Shown here: positions 17,295 to 26,030 of the stretch, piece after piece
Numbering within the stretch: the stretch's first letter is position 1
How the letters are laid out: each line of letters opens with the position of its first letter
Assembly (NCBI GenBank): GCA_965200645.1
Contig: CBDAUN010000003.1
Location: 868,001 to 932,000 of the forward strand
Origin: CBDAUN01 sp965200645
Lineage (GTDB): Bacteria; Pseudomonadota; Gammaproteobacteria; Arenicellales; JAJDZL01
Length of the DNA stretch: 64,000 nucleotides
Direction of reading: 5' to 3'
The notes under the pieces: model-generated
What the model was told of the DNA's origin: nothing
Database searches by the model: none
Seen by the model: only the letters and a program-made list of their open reading frames with translations
Position numbers and translations under genes: made by a program

Positions 17295-17801
17295 ATGATG
17301 AACGACCGTCAATTTGCACGCTCATTTTCATGGATGTTATTCTTCCTGGTCCTGCTCACCATAGTTTTAATCGTAACTGGTATCGCCGTTGGCGGCATTA
17401 TCGATGATAAATTACAAGCACAATCGGAAGAATTTTCGCAACGCATTGTGCAAATGCGTACGGAACCTGTTGGGACCTTGAATGTTGGAGAAATTGCGAC
17501 AACCGAATCCCCAAGCCAACCTCAGGAAGACACGCAGGTCGCATCAGCAGAAAATCTAGGTCAAACCGTTTATAACCAAGCTTGTCACATTTGTCACAAT
17601 GCGGGTTTGGTCGGGGCTCCTAAACCGGGAGTTCAGGCAGATTGGAACGGTCGGATTGCACAAGGAATTGACGTTTTGTACAACCACGCCATCAACGGAT
17701 TCCAAGGTGAAAAAGGTGTCATGCCTCCCAAGGGAGGAAATCTGTTACTTTCGGATGAAGATGTCAAAGCAGCAGTAGACTACTTGGTTAGCCTGCTGTA
17801 G
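17295..17801 (+). CDS. Membrane-anchored cytochrome c5-type protein
   Basis: 168 residues with a single N-terminal anchor (residues ~12-35), a Glu/Ser/Thr/Pro-rich linker and a C-terminal monoheme domain. The heme site is C97-H-I-C100-H101 and the distal ligand is probably Met143 in GVMPPKGG, as in the c5 family. It would carry electrons on the periplasmic face of the inner membrane. It stands alone, with ATGATG at the start and no partner oxidase gene next to it, so its redox partner is unknown. Confidence 0.9.
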   Translation: MMNDRQFARSFSWMLFFLVLLTIVLIVTGIAVGGIIDDKLQAQSEEFSQRIVQMRTEPVGTLNVGEIATTESPSQPQEDTQVASAENLGQTVYNQACHICHNAGLVGAPKPGVQADWNGRIAQGIDVLYNHAINGFQGEKGVMPPKGGNLLLSDEDVKAAVDYLVSLL

Positions 17802-17893
17802 CAATAGCCATCATATACTAACGTTAACTGCGAGTGCTCAGCCTATAGTACAAGCAATACTGCACCGAAAACGATTCGCTACGAATTAACTGT

Positions 17894-18184
17894 CTAGTCA
17901 CTACTAGACTGACTTGTACTTTTTTCGGAAACCTCGTTTCCGTTACTTTCCAACTCTGCAATCCTTGCCTCTAGGTCTTGTAACTTTTGTCTTGCTCGAA
18001 GTAATGAAGCTTCTTGAACTTCCATCTCAGAACGTGTTGCGATATCAAGATTCTCCAGTACAGTTCGAATAGATGCATCAAGATTGCGTCGAATTTCTTC
18101 AGACATCCCGGCAGGTAATGCTGAAGAGATGACCCCCAGAATGTCTTCTAAAGCTGATTTTCCAATTTTTGTTGATTTGATCAA
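17894..18184 (-). CDS. ubiK: Ubiquinone biosynthesis accessory factor UbiK
   Basis: 96-residue BMFP-family protein (formerly YqiC), the same length as the E. coli protein. N-terminal amphipathic region (LEDILGVISSALPAG), then a C-terminal coiled coil (LLRARQKLQDLEARIAELE). UbiK works with UbiJ in the aerobic ubiquinone assembly complex and binds lipids. The tail after the coil is polar and probably disordered. It follows surA on the same strand with a 52-base gap. Confidence 0.88.
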   Translation of the reverse strand: MIKSTKIGKSALEDILGVISSALPAGMSEEIRRNLDASIRTVLENLDIATRSEMEVQEASLLRARQKLQDLEARIAELESNGNEVSEKSTSQSSSD

Positions 18185-18236
18185 TTGATAGCGGTTAAGA
18201 GTTTATTGAAATTAACTAATTAATACGACTGGAATT

Positions 18237-19535
18237 TTAGAGTGCAGTTTTGTACTCAATTGTAGCAGAATTTCGCAAATTTGCGATCCAGTCGGTATGC
18301 AACTCGGTGAGTCGACGATTGCGTATTTGCTCCAAAACGAATTTTCTAATTTTCTCTTTTTCATTAGTTGATCGCCGATCAATTACCTGAAAAATGAAAA
18401 ATGCACTTTGGTATTTCAGTACTTTTGAGATACCACCAAGTTCAATCGCGTCGAACTCTTCGAGAAAACTGGGAGGTAGTTCTTCTTGTGGCACCCATCC
18501 CATATCACCGCCTTGTTTACGAAATTTTCCATTTTCTGTATGGACCTGAGCAAGTTCTGAAAACTCTGCGCCATTCAAGAGTTCCTGATGCAATTGATTT
18601 ATCTTCTTTTCAGCAAGTTTCTCCTGCTCAGCACCGCGAATTCCCATCATAATTTGTCGCAAGTGATAAACAGTGCTGTCGGGAATATCGACTCCGGGGG
18701 CTTCACGAGTCTGTTTTACCCGAACGATGACAATTGCTTCTTCTGTGTCAATTGGACCGACATAGTTTCCAGCACGGGAACCCTGTAAGGACTTGGAGAT
18801 GCTTGGGTGCAAATTTTCGGGCCTATTCCAACCTATGCCACCTGCTTCAATACCATCGAATCCAACAAGATATCCCGCAACTTCTTGAAAGTCAGCGCCT
18901 CGACGCAATTCATCAATGACTGCATTGGTTGAATTGCGAACCCGGGTCCTGTCACTATTCGTCGCTGAAGGTGGGATATTGAACACAATTAAATCCAAGT
19001 CATATTCGTCGATGGGTTTGAAGTCACTGCCATACTTTTTGATGTAACCTTCTATTTCATTCTCGGGCACCTCCACCGTTGGAGCTATAACCTCCCAAAG
19101 GAACCGCTGAACTAATGCTTCGTCTCGAATGACACTGCGATAGTAGTCAAAATCTACTCCGACATTCGTCAGTTCCTGCGAAAATTCATCTATCGACATA
19201 TTACGGTTATCCGCAATCTGATTAATCCTTTGCTCTACATCTTCACTACTGACGTTCAAGTTCAACGATGCTGCATACTGAGTCTGAACTTTAATACTGA
19301 TGATTTCTTCAAGTGCATCCCGCTTTAACTGCGACGATGAAGGCGGTTGTTGATTGTTTCGGATCGTGTCATACTTCAAAAGGGCAGCGCGTGAGCGAAC
19401 TTGAGACTCGGTTATTGCCTCACCACCCACAGTAGCAACAATCACGTTGGTAGAGGTGGTTTGTGCTGAAACACTACCGGCAACTAACCACAGTAACAAA
19501 GCAATGGTCAGACTGAACTGACTTCTGAGATACAT
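18237..19535 (-). CDS. surA: Periplasmic chaperone/peptidyl-prolyl isomerase SurA
   Basis: 432 residues from ATG 19535, which gives a clean Sec signal (YLRSQFSLTIALLLWLVAGSVSA/Q). The frame is open further upstream, but that part overlaps lptD and lacks a signal. SurA N-domain (IVATVGGEAITESQVRSRAALLKYD), then two parvulin domains, the second containing KFRKQGGDMGWVPQEELPPSF. It escorts outer-membrane beta-barrels, including LptD, to the Bam complex. Starts 21 bases after lptD in the conserved lptD-surA order; the usual pdxA-rsmA continuation is absent here. Confidence 0.95.
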   Translation of the reverse strand: MYLRSQFSLTIALLLWLVAGSVSAQTTSTNVIVATVGGEAITESQVRSRAALLKYDTIRNNQQPPSSSQLKRDALEEIISIKVQTQYAASLNLNVSSEDVEQRINQIADNRNMSIDEFSQELTNVGVDFDYYRSVIRDEALVQRFLWEVIAPTVEVPENEIEGYIKKYGSDFKPIDEYDLDLIVFNIPPSATNSDRTRVRNSTNAVIDELRRGADFQEVAGYLVGFDGIEAGGIGWNRPENLHPSISKSLQGSRAGNYVGPIDTEEAIVIVRVKQTREAPGVDIPDSTVYHLRQIMMGIRGAEQEKLAEKKINQLHQELLNGAEFSELAQVHTENGKFRKQGGDMGWVPQEELPPSFLEEFDAIELGGISKVLKYQSAFFIFQVIDRRSTNEKEKIRKFVLEQIRNRRLTELHTDWIANLRNSATIEYKTAL

Positions 19536-19555
19536 CTGCTGTAGATGCCTGCTAA

Positions 19556-21838
19556 TTATCTGTTCCCAAATCCGCGTGGAGAGAAAAACACAGAGGCGTA
19601 ACTGTTTCCTGTACCATCGGAATCCAAATCCCGGCCAATCGTTATGGCACCAGTCCAACAGCATGATTCGTAGGACCATACAACCTCGGCGAGTGCTGAT
19701 TCGTCTTCTTCAGCAGAATACAGGTGAGTCAGGTCAAGCTTCCATGGTGAGTCAAAGTTTTGGGTAACCCGATAGCCGTATTGTTCAGTGTCTATAGCTT
19801 CGTCATTCGACTTTCGATAAACGACACGAAACGAACCGGCTCGCAGACCCCTTTGTAACTCGATTGAAGATTGGTTAACCTGGTTAGAATCTTGATCGTC
19901 CAACAGAGCTGATGCCGATGTTTTCCAGTCCTGATTTAACCTTGCATAAGCACCAACAAACCAATCCGACCTTTTACTTTTGTCCAAATTTTCAGGTTTT
20001 GTATTGGGATTCATATCTGCTGGTGGCATTCCCATTTCATCTTCAAGCATCAATTTTCGATCTTCATAGTAAATTGTTTGACCAATATCAAAGCCAAAAA
20101 GTTTCTCTTTTGTCTGAGAGTCCTTCAGTTCTGAAGAAACTGCCAAAGTCAGTTGTTTAGTGTTGCCAACTCTGTCCCCACCGACATAGCGGTTTTCTGC
20201 AAATAGATCTTCTAGGTTTTCAATCAAGCGACGAGTGGTGTCAAATTCCGGAAAATCACTCTGATCTTCGTAATCAATTCGAACATACTTCATTCTCGGT
20301 GTCAGTGACCACTGCGTTTTACTTGAATCCGGCACAACTTGGTCAAATGTAATTCTGCCGTCCACTATCGCCATCGGCACTGTAGCGGAATCGTTTAGAT
20401 CAGGATTTCTAACCGTAGATCCGTCACGCATATAAGTTGTGGCATTCTCATACCCTAGATAGTGTCCACCGATTCCAATATCCAAGGATGCATACTGTTG
20501 TCCAAAACGAGAATTGAGCAACACTCTTGCCGTGCTTCGCTTCCCTTCATTGGTGCTTTCACGTCTAAAATTATTGAAACTCAGTTGCGACTGAGCCGAG
20601 AATTTGGGATGAAAGTGTAAGGTTTGATCAAACTCAATCCAGGGCACTCGATCGAATGGCTCATTTGACTCGATAGATGGAGAGGTTGCGATAAAACGAG
20701 TAACACCTGAAGAAAGAAGAAAATTATCACCGCGATAATCTACAGAAGCTGTTTGCTGCAAATAATCGTCATCTGACTTACCGAAAATGTCATCAAAGTC
20801 ATTAAGATAATATCTATCGGATACCAATTTTGAATCCAAGTTGGCATAAAGATACTCGCCGTCATGCCAGTCATAATCGATTAGAAATCCCCCACGATTG
20901 TTAATATGGCGCTCAGCGTCATTGGGTAGTGCTTCGATATAGAATTCCGTTTGCGAATTCTCGCTAATATGGCGAAATTCACTACTCAAGCGCACACCAC
21001 GTTGACTCATCACAGTAACCGCAGGTGTCGCGTCATAATTAGGAGCAAGGTTTAAGTAGTATGGAACCTCAACCGTTGCACCGTATTTTTTCGAATGACC
21101 GAAAGTTGGATAGAGAAATCCGCTTTGCCGCACGCTTCCGACTGGAAACCATATCTTAGGGATCACTATTATTCGCTGGTTCCCAAAATATACTGAAACT
21201 TTTTCTGCACTGCCCTGAAGTCTAGTCAGGTCGATATCCGCTCTACTTGATTTAACGGTTATGCCCATAAAACCTTCTGGGCAATTGGTCCCACTAAAGT
21301 TGACTAGAGTAATTGAACCGTCCGGCATTACATCGACTTCATCGGCCATACCAATCAACTGAACTTCGCCAGTCTCTTTGCTGCCTATCTTGTATGTACT
21401 GATTCCACTCAATAGCGCCCTGTTGTTTAGATCAATGAGTAAACTATCGCTAACAAGTTCCAGTTTGTTTTGCTCAGTAAAAGTTATATTTCCACGTGCT
21501 TCAATCTTTCGTTCGGATCGATTTAAGTCAACTTCATCGGCCAGTATGCGAGAATCTCCAAAGGAATACTCCACATCACCTCGCAATTGATAAACCTTTT
21601 CATCTGCGTCAGTAAAGTTGCTTTGAATGAATGTTTCATCTCCCAAATCGGGGATAGAGGTTATGTAGCCCAAACTGCACGAAAGCGGTTCCTGAGCATC
21701 GACGAATCTTGGGAAGATAACGGCAGTACTGAGGGTGAAGCAGAAAATACTGAAGGAGACTAGATGAACTATAATTTTGTTGTGCACGATAACTCTGGCT
21801 GCAACGATAGGTACAATCCCTATTATTATAAACATCAA
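19556..21838 (-). CDS. lptD: LPS-assembly protein LptD
   Basis: About 760 residues: an N-terminal periplasmic LptA-like jelly-roll (~70-260) that opens with VYQLRGDVEYSFGD..., then a large outer-membrane barrel. It inserts LPS into the outer leaflet with LptE. All four structural cysteines appear conserved: one just after the signal (SLSCS-like position 54), one in GTNCPEG and the adjacent pair in YESCCW. They must form non-consecutive disulfides, a process aided by DsbC, which is also in this window. The start is uncertain: TTG 21838 or ATG 21835 give an odd double-hydrophobic N-terminus, while GTG 21787 gives a tidy signal ending at VDA/QE. Divergent from amgK. Confidence 0.93.
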   Translation of the reverse strand: MMFIIIGIVPIVAARVIVHNKIIVHLVSFSIFCFTLSTAVIFPRFVDAQEPLSCSLGYITSIPDLGDETFIQSNFTDADEKVYQLRGDVEYSFGDSRILADEVDLNRSERKIEARGNITFTEQNKLELVSDSLLIDLNNRALLSGISTYKIGSKETGEVQLIGMADEVDVMPDGSITLVNFSGTNCPEGFMGITVKSSRADIDLTRLQGSAEKVSVYFGNQRIIVIPKIWFPVGSVRQSGFLYPTFGHSKKYGATVEVPYYLNLAPNYDATPAVTVMSQRGVRLSSEFRHISENSQTEFYIEALPNDAERHINNRGGFLIDYDWHDGEYLYANLDSKLVSDRYYLNDFDDIFGKSDDDYLQQTASVDYRGDNFLLSSGVTRFIATSPSIESNEPFDRVPWIEFDQTLHFHPKFSAQSQLSFNNFRRESTNEGKRSTARVLLNSRFGQQYASLDIGIGGHYLGYENATTYMRDGSTVRNPDLNDSATVPMAIVDGRITFDQVVPDSSKTQWSLTPRMKYVRIDYEDQSDFPEFDTTRRLIENLEDLFAENRYVGGDRVGNTKQLTLAVSSELKDSQTKEKLFGFDIGQTIYYEDRKLMLEDEMGMPPADMNPNTKPENLDKSKRSDWFVGAYARLNQDWKTSASALLDDQDSNQVNQSSIELQRGLRAGSFRVVYRKSNDEAIDTEQYGYRVTQNFDSPWKLDLTHLYSAEEDESALAEVVWSYESCCWTGAITIGRDLDSDGTGNSYASVFFSPRGFGNR
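21825..21830 (-). promoter_or_regulatory. Possible -10 box for lptD
   Basis: TATAAT on the minus strand, inside the 5' end of the longest lptD frame. If used, transcription would start near 21818 and lptD translation would have to start downstream, for example at GTG 21787. No clear -35 hexamer is present. Confidence 0.3.
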
Positions 21839-21851
21839 GTAATCATTTCAC

Positions 21852-22865
21852 TTGACCCTGTCCACCTCAGCACACTTTAACCCGGATCAGCGCCTGGTTG
21901 GCCTGACTGACTGGTTGTATAGTATTTTTGGAGCAAACATATCCTCTATACTGCCTGCATCCGAGGATGCAAGTTTTCGACGATACTTCAGAGTAAAAGT
22001 CGAAGAACAAAGTTTTATCGTCATGGATGCCCCACCCAACAAGGAAGACATCGAGCCCTTCATTCGCATTGCACGATGCTTTCGCAAATGTGGACTAAAT
22101 GTACCGGAAATTATTGAAGTAAATAAAGAAAAAGGCTACATACTTCTAACCGATTTCGGTTCGACAACATACTTTCAGGTTTTATCTGAAGACACAGTCG
22201 ACACGCTGTATGAAGATGCAATAGATTCACTGGTTATGCTGCAATCGGCAACCAAGAACAATCCCAAATTTTTACCCGACTACACTGCAGACCTATTTAG
22301 AAGTGAAATGGAATTGTTTCGAACTTGGTATCTAGGGGTTCACTTTGCCGAGTTCCAGCGTGCGTCAGATGATAAAGTGCTCAACGATGCTTTTGAATAC
22401 TTAGTTGATCAAGCGCTGGAACAACCTCGAGTATGGGTACATTTGGACTACCATTCCCGCAATTTGATGCAAACATCAGACTTTAACCCCGGAATCATTG
22501 ATTTTCAGGATGCACGTTACGGTCCCATTACCTACGATCTGGTCTCGCTCTTACGTGATTGCTATGTTCAGTGGCCACAGGAGCGAATAGATTGCTGGGT
22601 CGAACAGTATCGCAATAAAGCCCGTCAATTCGACTTACCGACTGGCAGTGAAGCTGAATTTGTACGGTGGTTCGATCTGATGGGCGTTCAACGACATCTG
22701 AAGGCGACTGGAATTTTCGCAAGACTTAAACACCGGGACAACAAGCCGGGGTTCATGAAGGATATTCCTCGTGTTCTGTCATACATGTGTACTGTAAGTC
22801 GTCGCTACGAACCACTACAACCTTTACACGAGCTATTTGCACGCTTTTTGGACATGGCACATTAA
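21852..22865 (+). CDS. amgK: N-acetylmuramate/N-acetylglucosamine anomeric kinase AmgK
   Basis: 337-residue aminoglycoside-phosphotransferase-fold kinase. The catalytic loop is WVHLDYHSRNLM and the metal-binding Asp lies in GIIDFQDARYGP. ASFRRYFRV near the start fits the nucleotide-binding N-lobe. AmgK phosphorylates C1 of MurNAc/GlcNAc in the peptidoglycan recycling route of pseudomonads, bypassing de novo UDP-MurNAc synthesis. It starts at a TTG only 13 bases from the longest lptD frame and overlaps murU by one base, so amgK-murU form one unit. Confidence 0.92.
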   Translation: MTLSTSAHFNPDQRLVGLTDWLYSIFGANISSILPASEDASFRRYFRVKVEEQSFIVMDAPPNKEDIEPFIRIARCFRKCGLNVPEIIEVNKEKGYILLTDFGSTTYFQVLSEDTVDTLYEDAIDSLVMLQSATKNNPKFLPDYTADLFRSEMELFRTWYLGVHFAEFQRASDDKVLNDAFEYLVDQALEQPRVWVHLDYHSRNLMQTSDFNPGIIDFQDARYGPITYDLVSLLRDCYVQWPQERIDCWVEQYRNKARQFDLPTGSEAEFVRWFDLMGVQRHLKATGIFARLKHRDNKPGFMKDIPRVLSYMCTVSRRYEPLQPLHELFARFLDMAH

Positions 22866-23539
22866 TGGACGCGATGATCCTCTCTGCAGGACGTGGTGAA
22901 AGAATGCGTCCATTGACAGACTTAATGCCAAAACCTCTGCTCAGTGCAGGCGGAAAGCGATTGATTGAATACCATCTATTCGAGTTACGACAGGCCGGAT
23001 TCACAAACGTTGTAGTAAATACCGCATATAAGGGCAACCATATTGTCGATGCGCTCGGTGATGGTTCCAAGTACGATGTAAAAATTAACTATTCCCATGA
23101 AGGAACTAGAAAACTAGGCACTGGCGGCGGAATAAAAAATGCACTTGACTTGATCGCAAGCGACCCATTTGTCATCGTTAATGCAGACATATGGTCTGAC
23201 TTTAATTTTCAGAACCTTCCAAAAAGTCTCTCCCGTTCCATGCACCTGATCTTGGTCAACAACCCCGGTCACAACGACAAGGGAGATTTTGGGCTGGATG
23301 GAAGTATCGTCAAACCCTTACCGAACTCAGAAAACAACTTGTCTCTTACCTACGCAGGCATTTCGGTAATGAGTAAGAAACCCTTTGCAGAATTTCATCG
23401 AGAATCATTTGAACTCAGACCTTTGCTTGACCAAGAAATCAAGTCGCAACGAGTAACCGCAACCCACTACTCGGGGAAATGGTTCGATATCGGCACACCG
23501 TCTCGTCTGGAACAACTCGACCGCCATTTAAAGAAGTGA
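22865..23539 (+). CDS. murU: N-acetylmuramate-1-phosphate uridylyltransferase MurU
   Basis: 224-residue nucleotidyltransferase. The signature SAGRGERMRPLTD...PKPLL is at the N-terminus, with the catalytic metal Asp in VNADIWSDF. It converts MurNAc-1-P to UDP-MurNAc, the step after AmgK. I chose ATG 22865, which shares its first base with the amgK stop (TAATG), rather than an upstream start that would run through the end of amgK. Converges on lipB with only five bases between stops. Confidence 0.93.
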   Translation: MDAMILSAGRGERMRPLTDLMPKPLLSAGGKRLIEYHLFELRQAGFTNVVVNTAYKGNHIVDALGDGSKYDVKINYSHEGTRKLGTGGGIKNALDLIASDPFVIVNADIWSDFNFQNLPKSLSRSMHLILVNNPGHNDKGDFGLDGSIVKPLPNSENNLSLTYAGISVMSKKPFAEFHRESFELRPLLDQEIKSQRVTATHYSGKWFDIGTPSRLEQLDRHLKK

Positions 23540-23544
23540 CTTTA

Positions 23545-24186
23545 CTACAACTTCACAGCTTTTGAATAGCCGAACTCCTGAACTAGCAAGTTAATACAAT
23601 TTTCAGCCATCTCGTGAATTGGAGAATTAACACCAAGATTTTTGGTGGTGGTTACCTCAAGACCCTTCATGCCACAAGGATCGATCGAATTGAACGGATT
23701 AGGGTCCATATCGACATTTAGGCTCAATCCGTGATAGCAACATCCCCTTGACACCCTGAATCCAAGCGAAGCTATTTTCCTACCTTCTACGTAAACTCCT
23801 GGCGCGCCACTTCGGGTTTCGCTAAAAATTCTATTTTGCCGAAGTAACTCAATAATGGTCGACTGAACCGATGCGACTAGTCTCCGCACACCTAGTTGCT
23901 GGCGCTTTAGATCAAGCAGCAGGTAAATAACTAACTGACCTGGACCGTGGTAGGTGATTTTTCCGCCACGGTCTGACGAAATTACCGGTATTGAACTAAC
24001 GCCACGTGGCAATTCGGTGCTGGTATAGCCTTGGGTATAAACGGGGTAATGCTGCAATATCCAGAATTCATCTATAGTTGACTCATCACGCTGAAGGGTA
24101 AACTCCTTCATCTGAATGAAGGTTGCCTGATAATCTACCAGGCCCAAATCCCTAACAATTACAACAGAAGAATCAATCGTTGCCAT
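23545..24186 (-). CDS. lipB: Octanoyl-[acyl carrier protein]:protein N-octanoyltransferase LipB
   Basis: 213 residues, normal for LipB. GGKITYHGPGQLVIY, then Lys137 in GRKIASLG and Cys171 in DPCGMKG form the catalytic dyad. It transfers octanoate from ACP to lipoyl domains before LipA adds sulfur. It follows rlpA by 27 bases on the same strand. In many gammaproteobacteria dacA and ybeD stand between rlpA and lipB; both are missing here. Confidence 0.95.
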   Translation of the reverse strand: MATIDSSVVIVRDLGLVDYQATFIQMKEFTLQRDESTIDEFWILQHYPVYTQGYTSTELPRGVSSIPVISSDRGGKITYHGPGQLVIYLLLDLKRQQLGVRRLVASVQSTIIELLRQNRIFSETRSGAPGVYVEGRKIASLGFRVSRGCCYHGLSLNVDMDPNPFNSIDPCGMKGLEVTTTKNLGVNSPIHEMAENCINLLVQEFGYSKAVKL

Positions 24187-24213
24187 CCCATGCTACAGCT
24201 ACCCCAGTTTTGA

Positions 24214-24984
24214 TTACTCGGTAATCGTTAATGGTTCAACGTCAAATAGCCGTGCCAGTCGCTCTCGGTTTGAGGTTACAGTTTTATTTGACTTCAGCGG
24301 GCCAATGATGACTTGATAATGATTAGCTCCGTCGACCACAACCTTGTTGACATTCACTTCCTTAAAGCCCGCATTCTCTAAAGCATCCTTCATTAATTTG
24401 GAATTGCCTTTGAGGCGATAAGACCCTACCTGCAAAAAGAATTTTGGGTCTTTACTTTCAACTATGTCATCGGTATTCGTTGAAAGTGCGACAACCTCCA
24501 CCGGTCCGGTTCCGTTTTGAAAAATATCCAGTTTGACCGCTGCCGCGAAAGAAAGATCGATAATTCGATCATCTACAAATGGGCCACGATCATTCACCTT
24601 CAAAACCACCATCTTTTTGTTGTCCAAGTTTGTCACTCGGACATAGGTTGGCAGTGGAAGCGTCTTGTGAGCTGCAGTCATGCTATACATATTGTAAGTT
24701 TCCCCGCTCGAAGTTCTCCTGCCGTGAAACTTTTTTCCGTACCATGAAGCGATACCTCGTTCCTTGTATCCGTTTGCCGTCCTGAGTGGAAAATATGACT
24801 TTCCAAATACTTCATAGGGATTGTTTCCGGTTTTACTTCTAGGCTCATCTCTAGGTACTGCGTCTTGATCATCGATTAATGCAATATCCTTAGCGTCACT
24901 ACCGTCACTGATCAAACTGTCCTTCAGACCACAACCAGACAATGTTGTGGCTAGTAAAAGTATTAGAAACAAATGTCTATGCAT
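24214..24984 (-). CDS. rlpA: Septal-ring lytic transglycosylase / lipoprotein RlpA
   Basis: 256-residue lipoprotein: signal ending in lipobox LSGC (Cys18), double-psi beta-barrel domain beginning GIASWYGKKFHGRRTSSGE with the catalytic-type Asp in NDRGPF, and a C-terminal SPOR domain (FFLQVGSYRLKGNSKLM...) that binds denuded septal glycan. In Pseudomonas RlpA cleaves glycan strands lacking stem peptides. Two bases separate it from mltB, so the two lytic transglycosylases are co-expressed. Confidence 0.94.
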   Translation of the reverse strand: MHRHLFLILLLATTLSGCGLKDSLISDGSDAKDIALIDDQDAVPRDEPRSKTGNNPYEVFGKSYFPLRTANGYKERGIASWYGKKFHGRRTSSGETYNMYSMTAAHKTLPLPTYVRVTNLDNKKMVVLKVNDRGPFVDDRIIDLSFAAAVKLDIFQNGTGPVEVVALSTNTDDIVESKDPKFFLQVGSYRLKGNSKLMKDALENAGFKEVNVNKVVVDGANHYQVIIGPLKSNKTVTSNRERLARLFDVEPLTITE

Positions 24985-24986
24985 AA

Positions 24987-26030
24987 TTAACCCTTCTTAA
25001 AGACCTTAGCGATGGATTGTGCAAGTTCGGCTACTGCCGAAGCATAAAGCGTACTTCGGTTGTAAGTTGTTATTACATAAAAATTTGGAAAGCTCCCACG
25101 ATAAAGATTGTCGGTTTCTGAAACTTCCAGTATGGCCAAACCCATATCCTGATCTTCAGCAACTTCAAATTCGGATTGCAAAGAAGCCCCGGCCTTCTTC
25201 AGTTCTTCAAATGTGGTGTTAGTTGATAAATTTTTCGTTTGAAGAGGTGCCACAGCGGTCGCATCCTCTACCGAAAAATCTACGTAAACTGGAGCATTCA
25301 ATTCCCATCCATGCAACTTAAGGTAGTTGGCGACACTGCCAATCGCGTCTTCAGGCTCCCTGAACAAGTCTCGCTTGCCATTATTGTTGAAGTCAACCGA
25401 ATAATTCGAATAGCTACTTGAAATGAATTGCGGTATTCCCATCGCTCCAGCGTAGGAACCTTTTGCATGGTAAGGACTGATGTCCTCCGCCTTTGTTAAT
25501 TTCATAAACTCGATGAGTTCCTTTTTAAAAAAGTCACTTCTTTTCGGATAGCCGAGAGTCAAAGTCAGCAAACTATCGATTATGCGATGACGACCAGTCA
25601 CCTCTCCATAGCGCGTTTCGACTCCGATAATAGCGACAATGTACTCACCATCTACGCCATATTGCTGTTCCGCCCTTTCAATAACATCTCTATAACGGGA
25701 CCAAAACCTGGCACCAGCTTCGGCATTATTTTCGGTGACGAAGATTTTGCGATATCTATACCAGGGAAACTTTTTTTCCGCCGGTCGAGTCATTGCATCA
25801 ATCACTTCCTGACGATACTCAGCATTTGAAATGATTGACGTCGCCCAGGCACGGTCAATACCGTGCTCTTCAACAATTTCGTCAACTAATTTCAATGCTT
25901 CGGGATACTTCTGATAGTCAATTGCATGTGCTGTACCGAATAGCAAAAGACCACTTGTGATACTGAAAAGCAATACCAAAGTAAACGCAACCACTTTCGT
26001 TCTCCGATGGAGAATTCGATCAACGCTCAT
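24987..26030 (-). CDS. mltB: Membrane-bound lytic murein transglycosylase B
   Basis: 347 residues with an N-terminal hydrophobic signal (VVAFTLVLLFSITSGLLLFGTAHA). The catalytic Glu is in IIGVETRYGEVTG, and AMGIPQFISSSY is the goose-lysozyme-like substrate loop. No lipobox cysteine is visible after the signal, so it is probably soluble periplasmic (Slt35-like) rather than a lipoprotein. ATG 26030 overlaps the rodA end by 11 bases; a further upstream start would extend into rodA. Confidence 0.93.
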   Translation of the reverse strand: MSVDRILHRRTKVVAFTLVLLFSITSGLLLFGTAHAIDYQKYPEALKLVDEIVEEHGIDRAWATSIISNAEYRQEVIDAMTRPAEKKFPWYRYRKIFVTENNAEAGARFWSRYRDVIERAEQQYGVDGEYIVAIIGVETRYGEVTGRHRIIDSLLTLTLGYPKRSDFFKKELIEFMKLTKAEDISPYHAKGSYAGAMGIPQFISSSYSNYSVDFNNNGKRDLFREPEDAIGSVANYLKLHGWELNAPVYVDFSVEDATAVAPLQTKNLSTNTTFEELKKAGASLQSEFEVAEDQDMGLAILEVSETDNLYRGSFPNFYVITTYNRSTLYASAVAELAQSIAKVFKKG

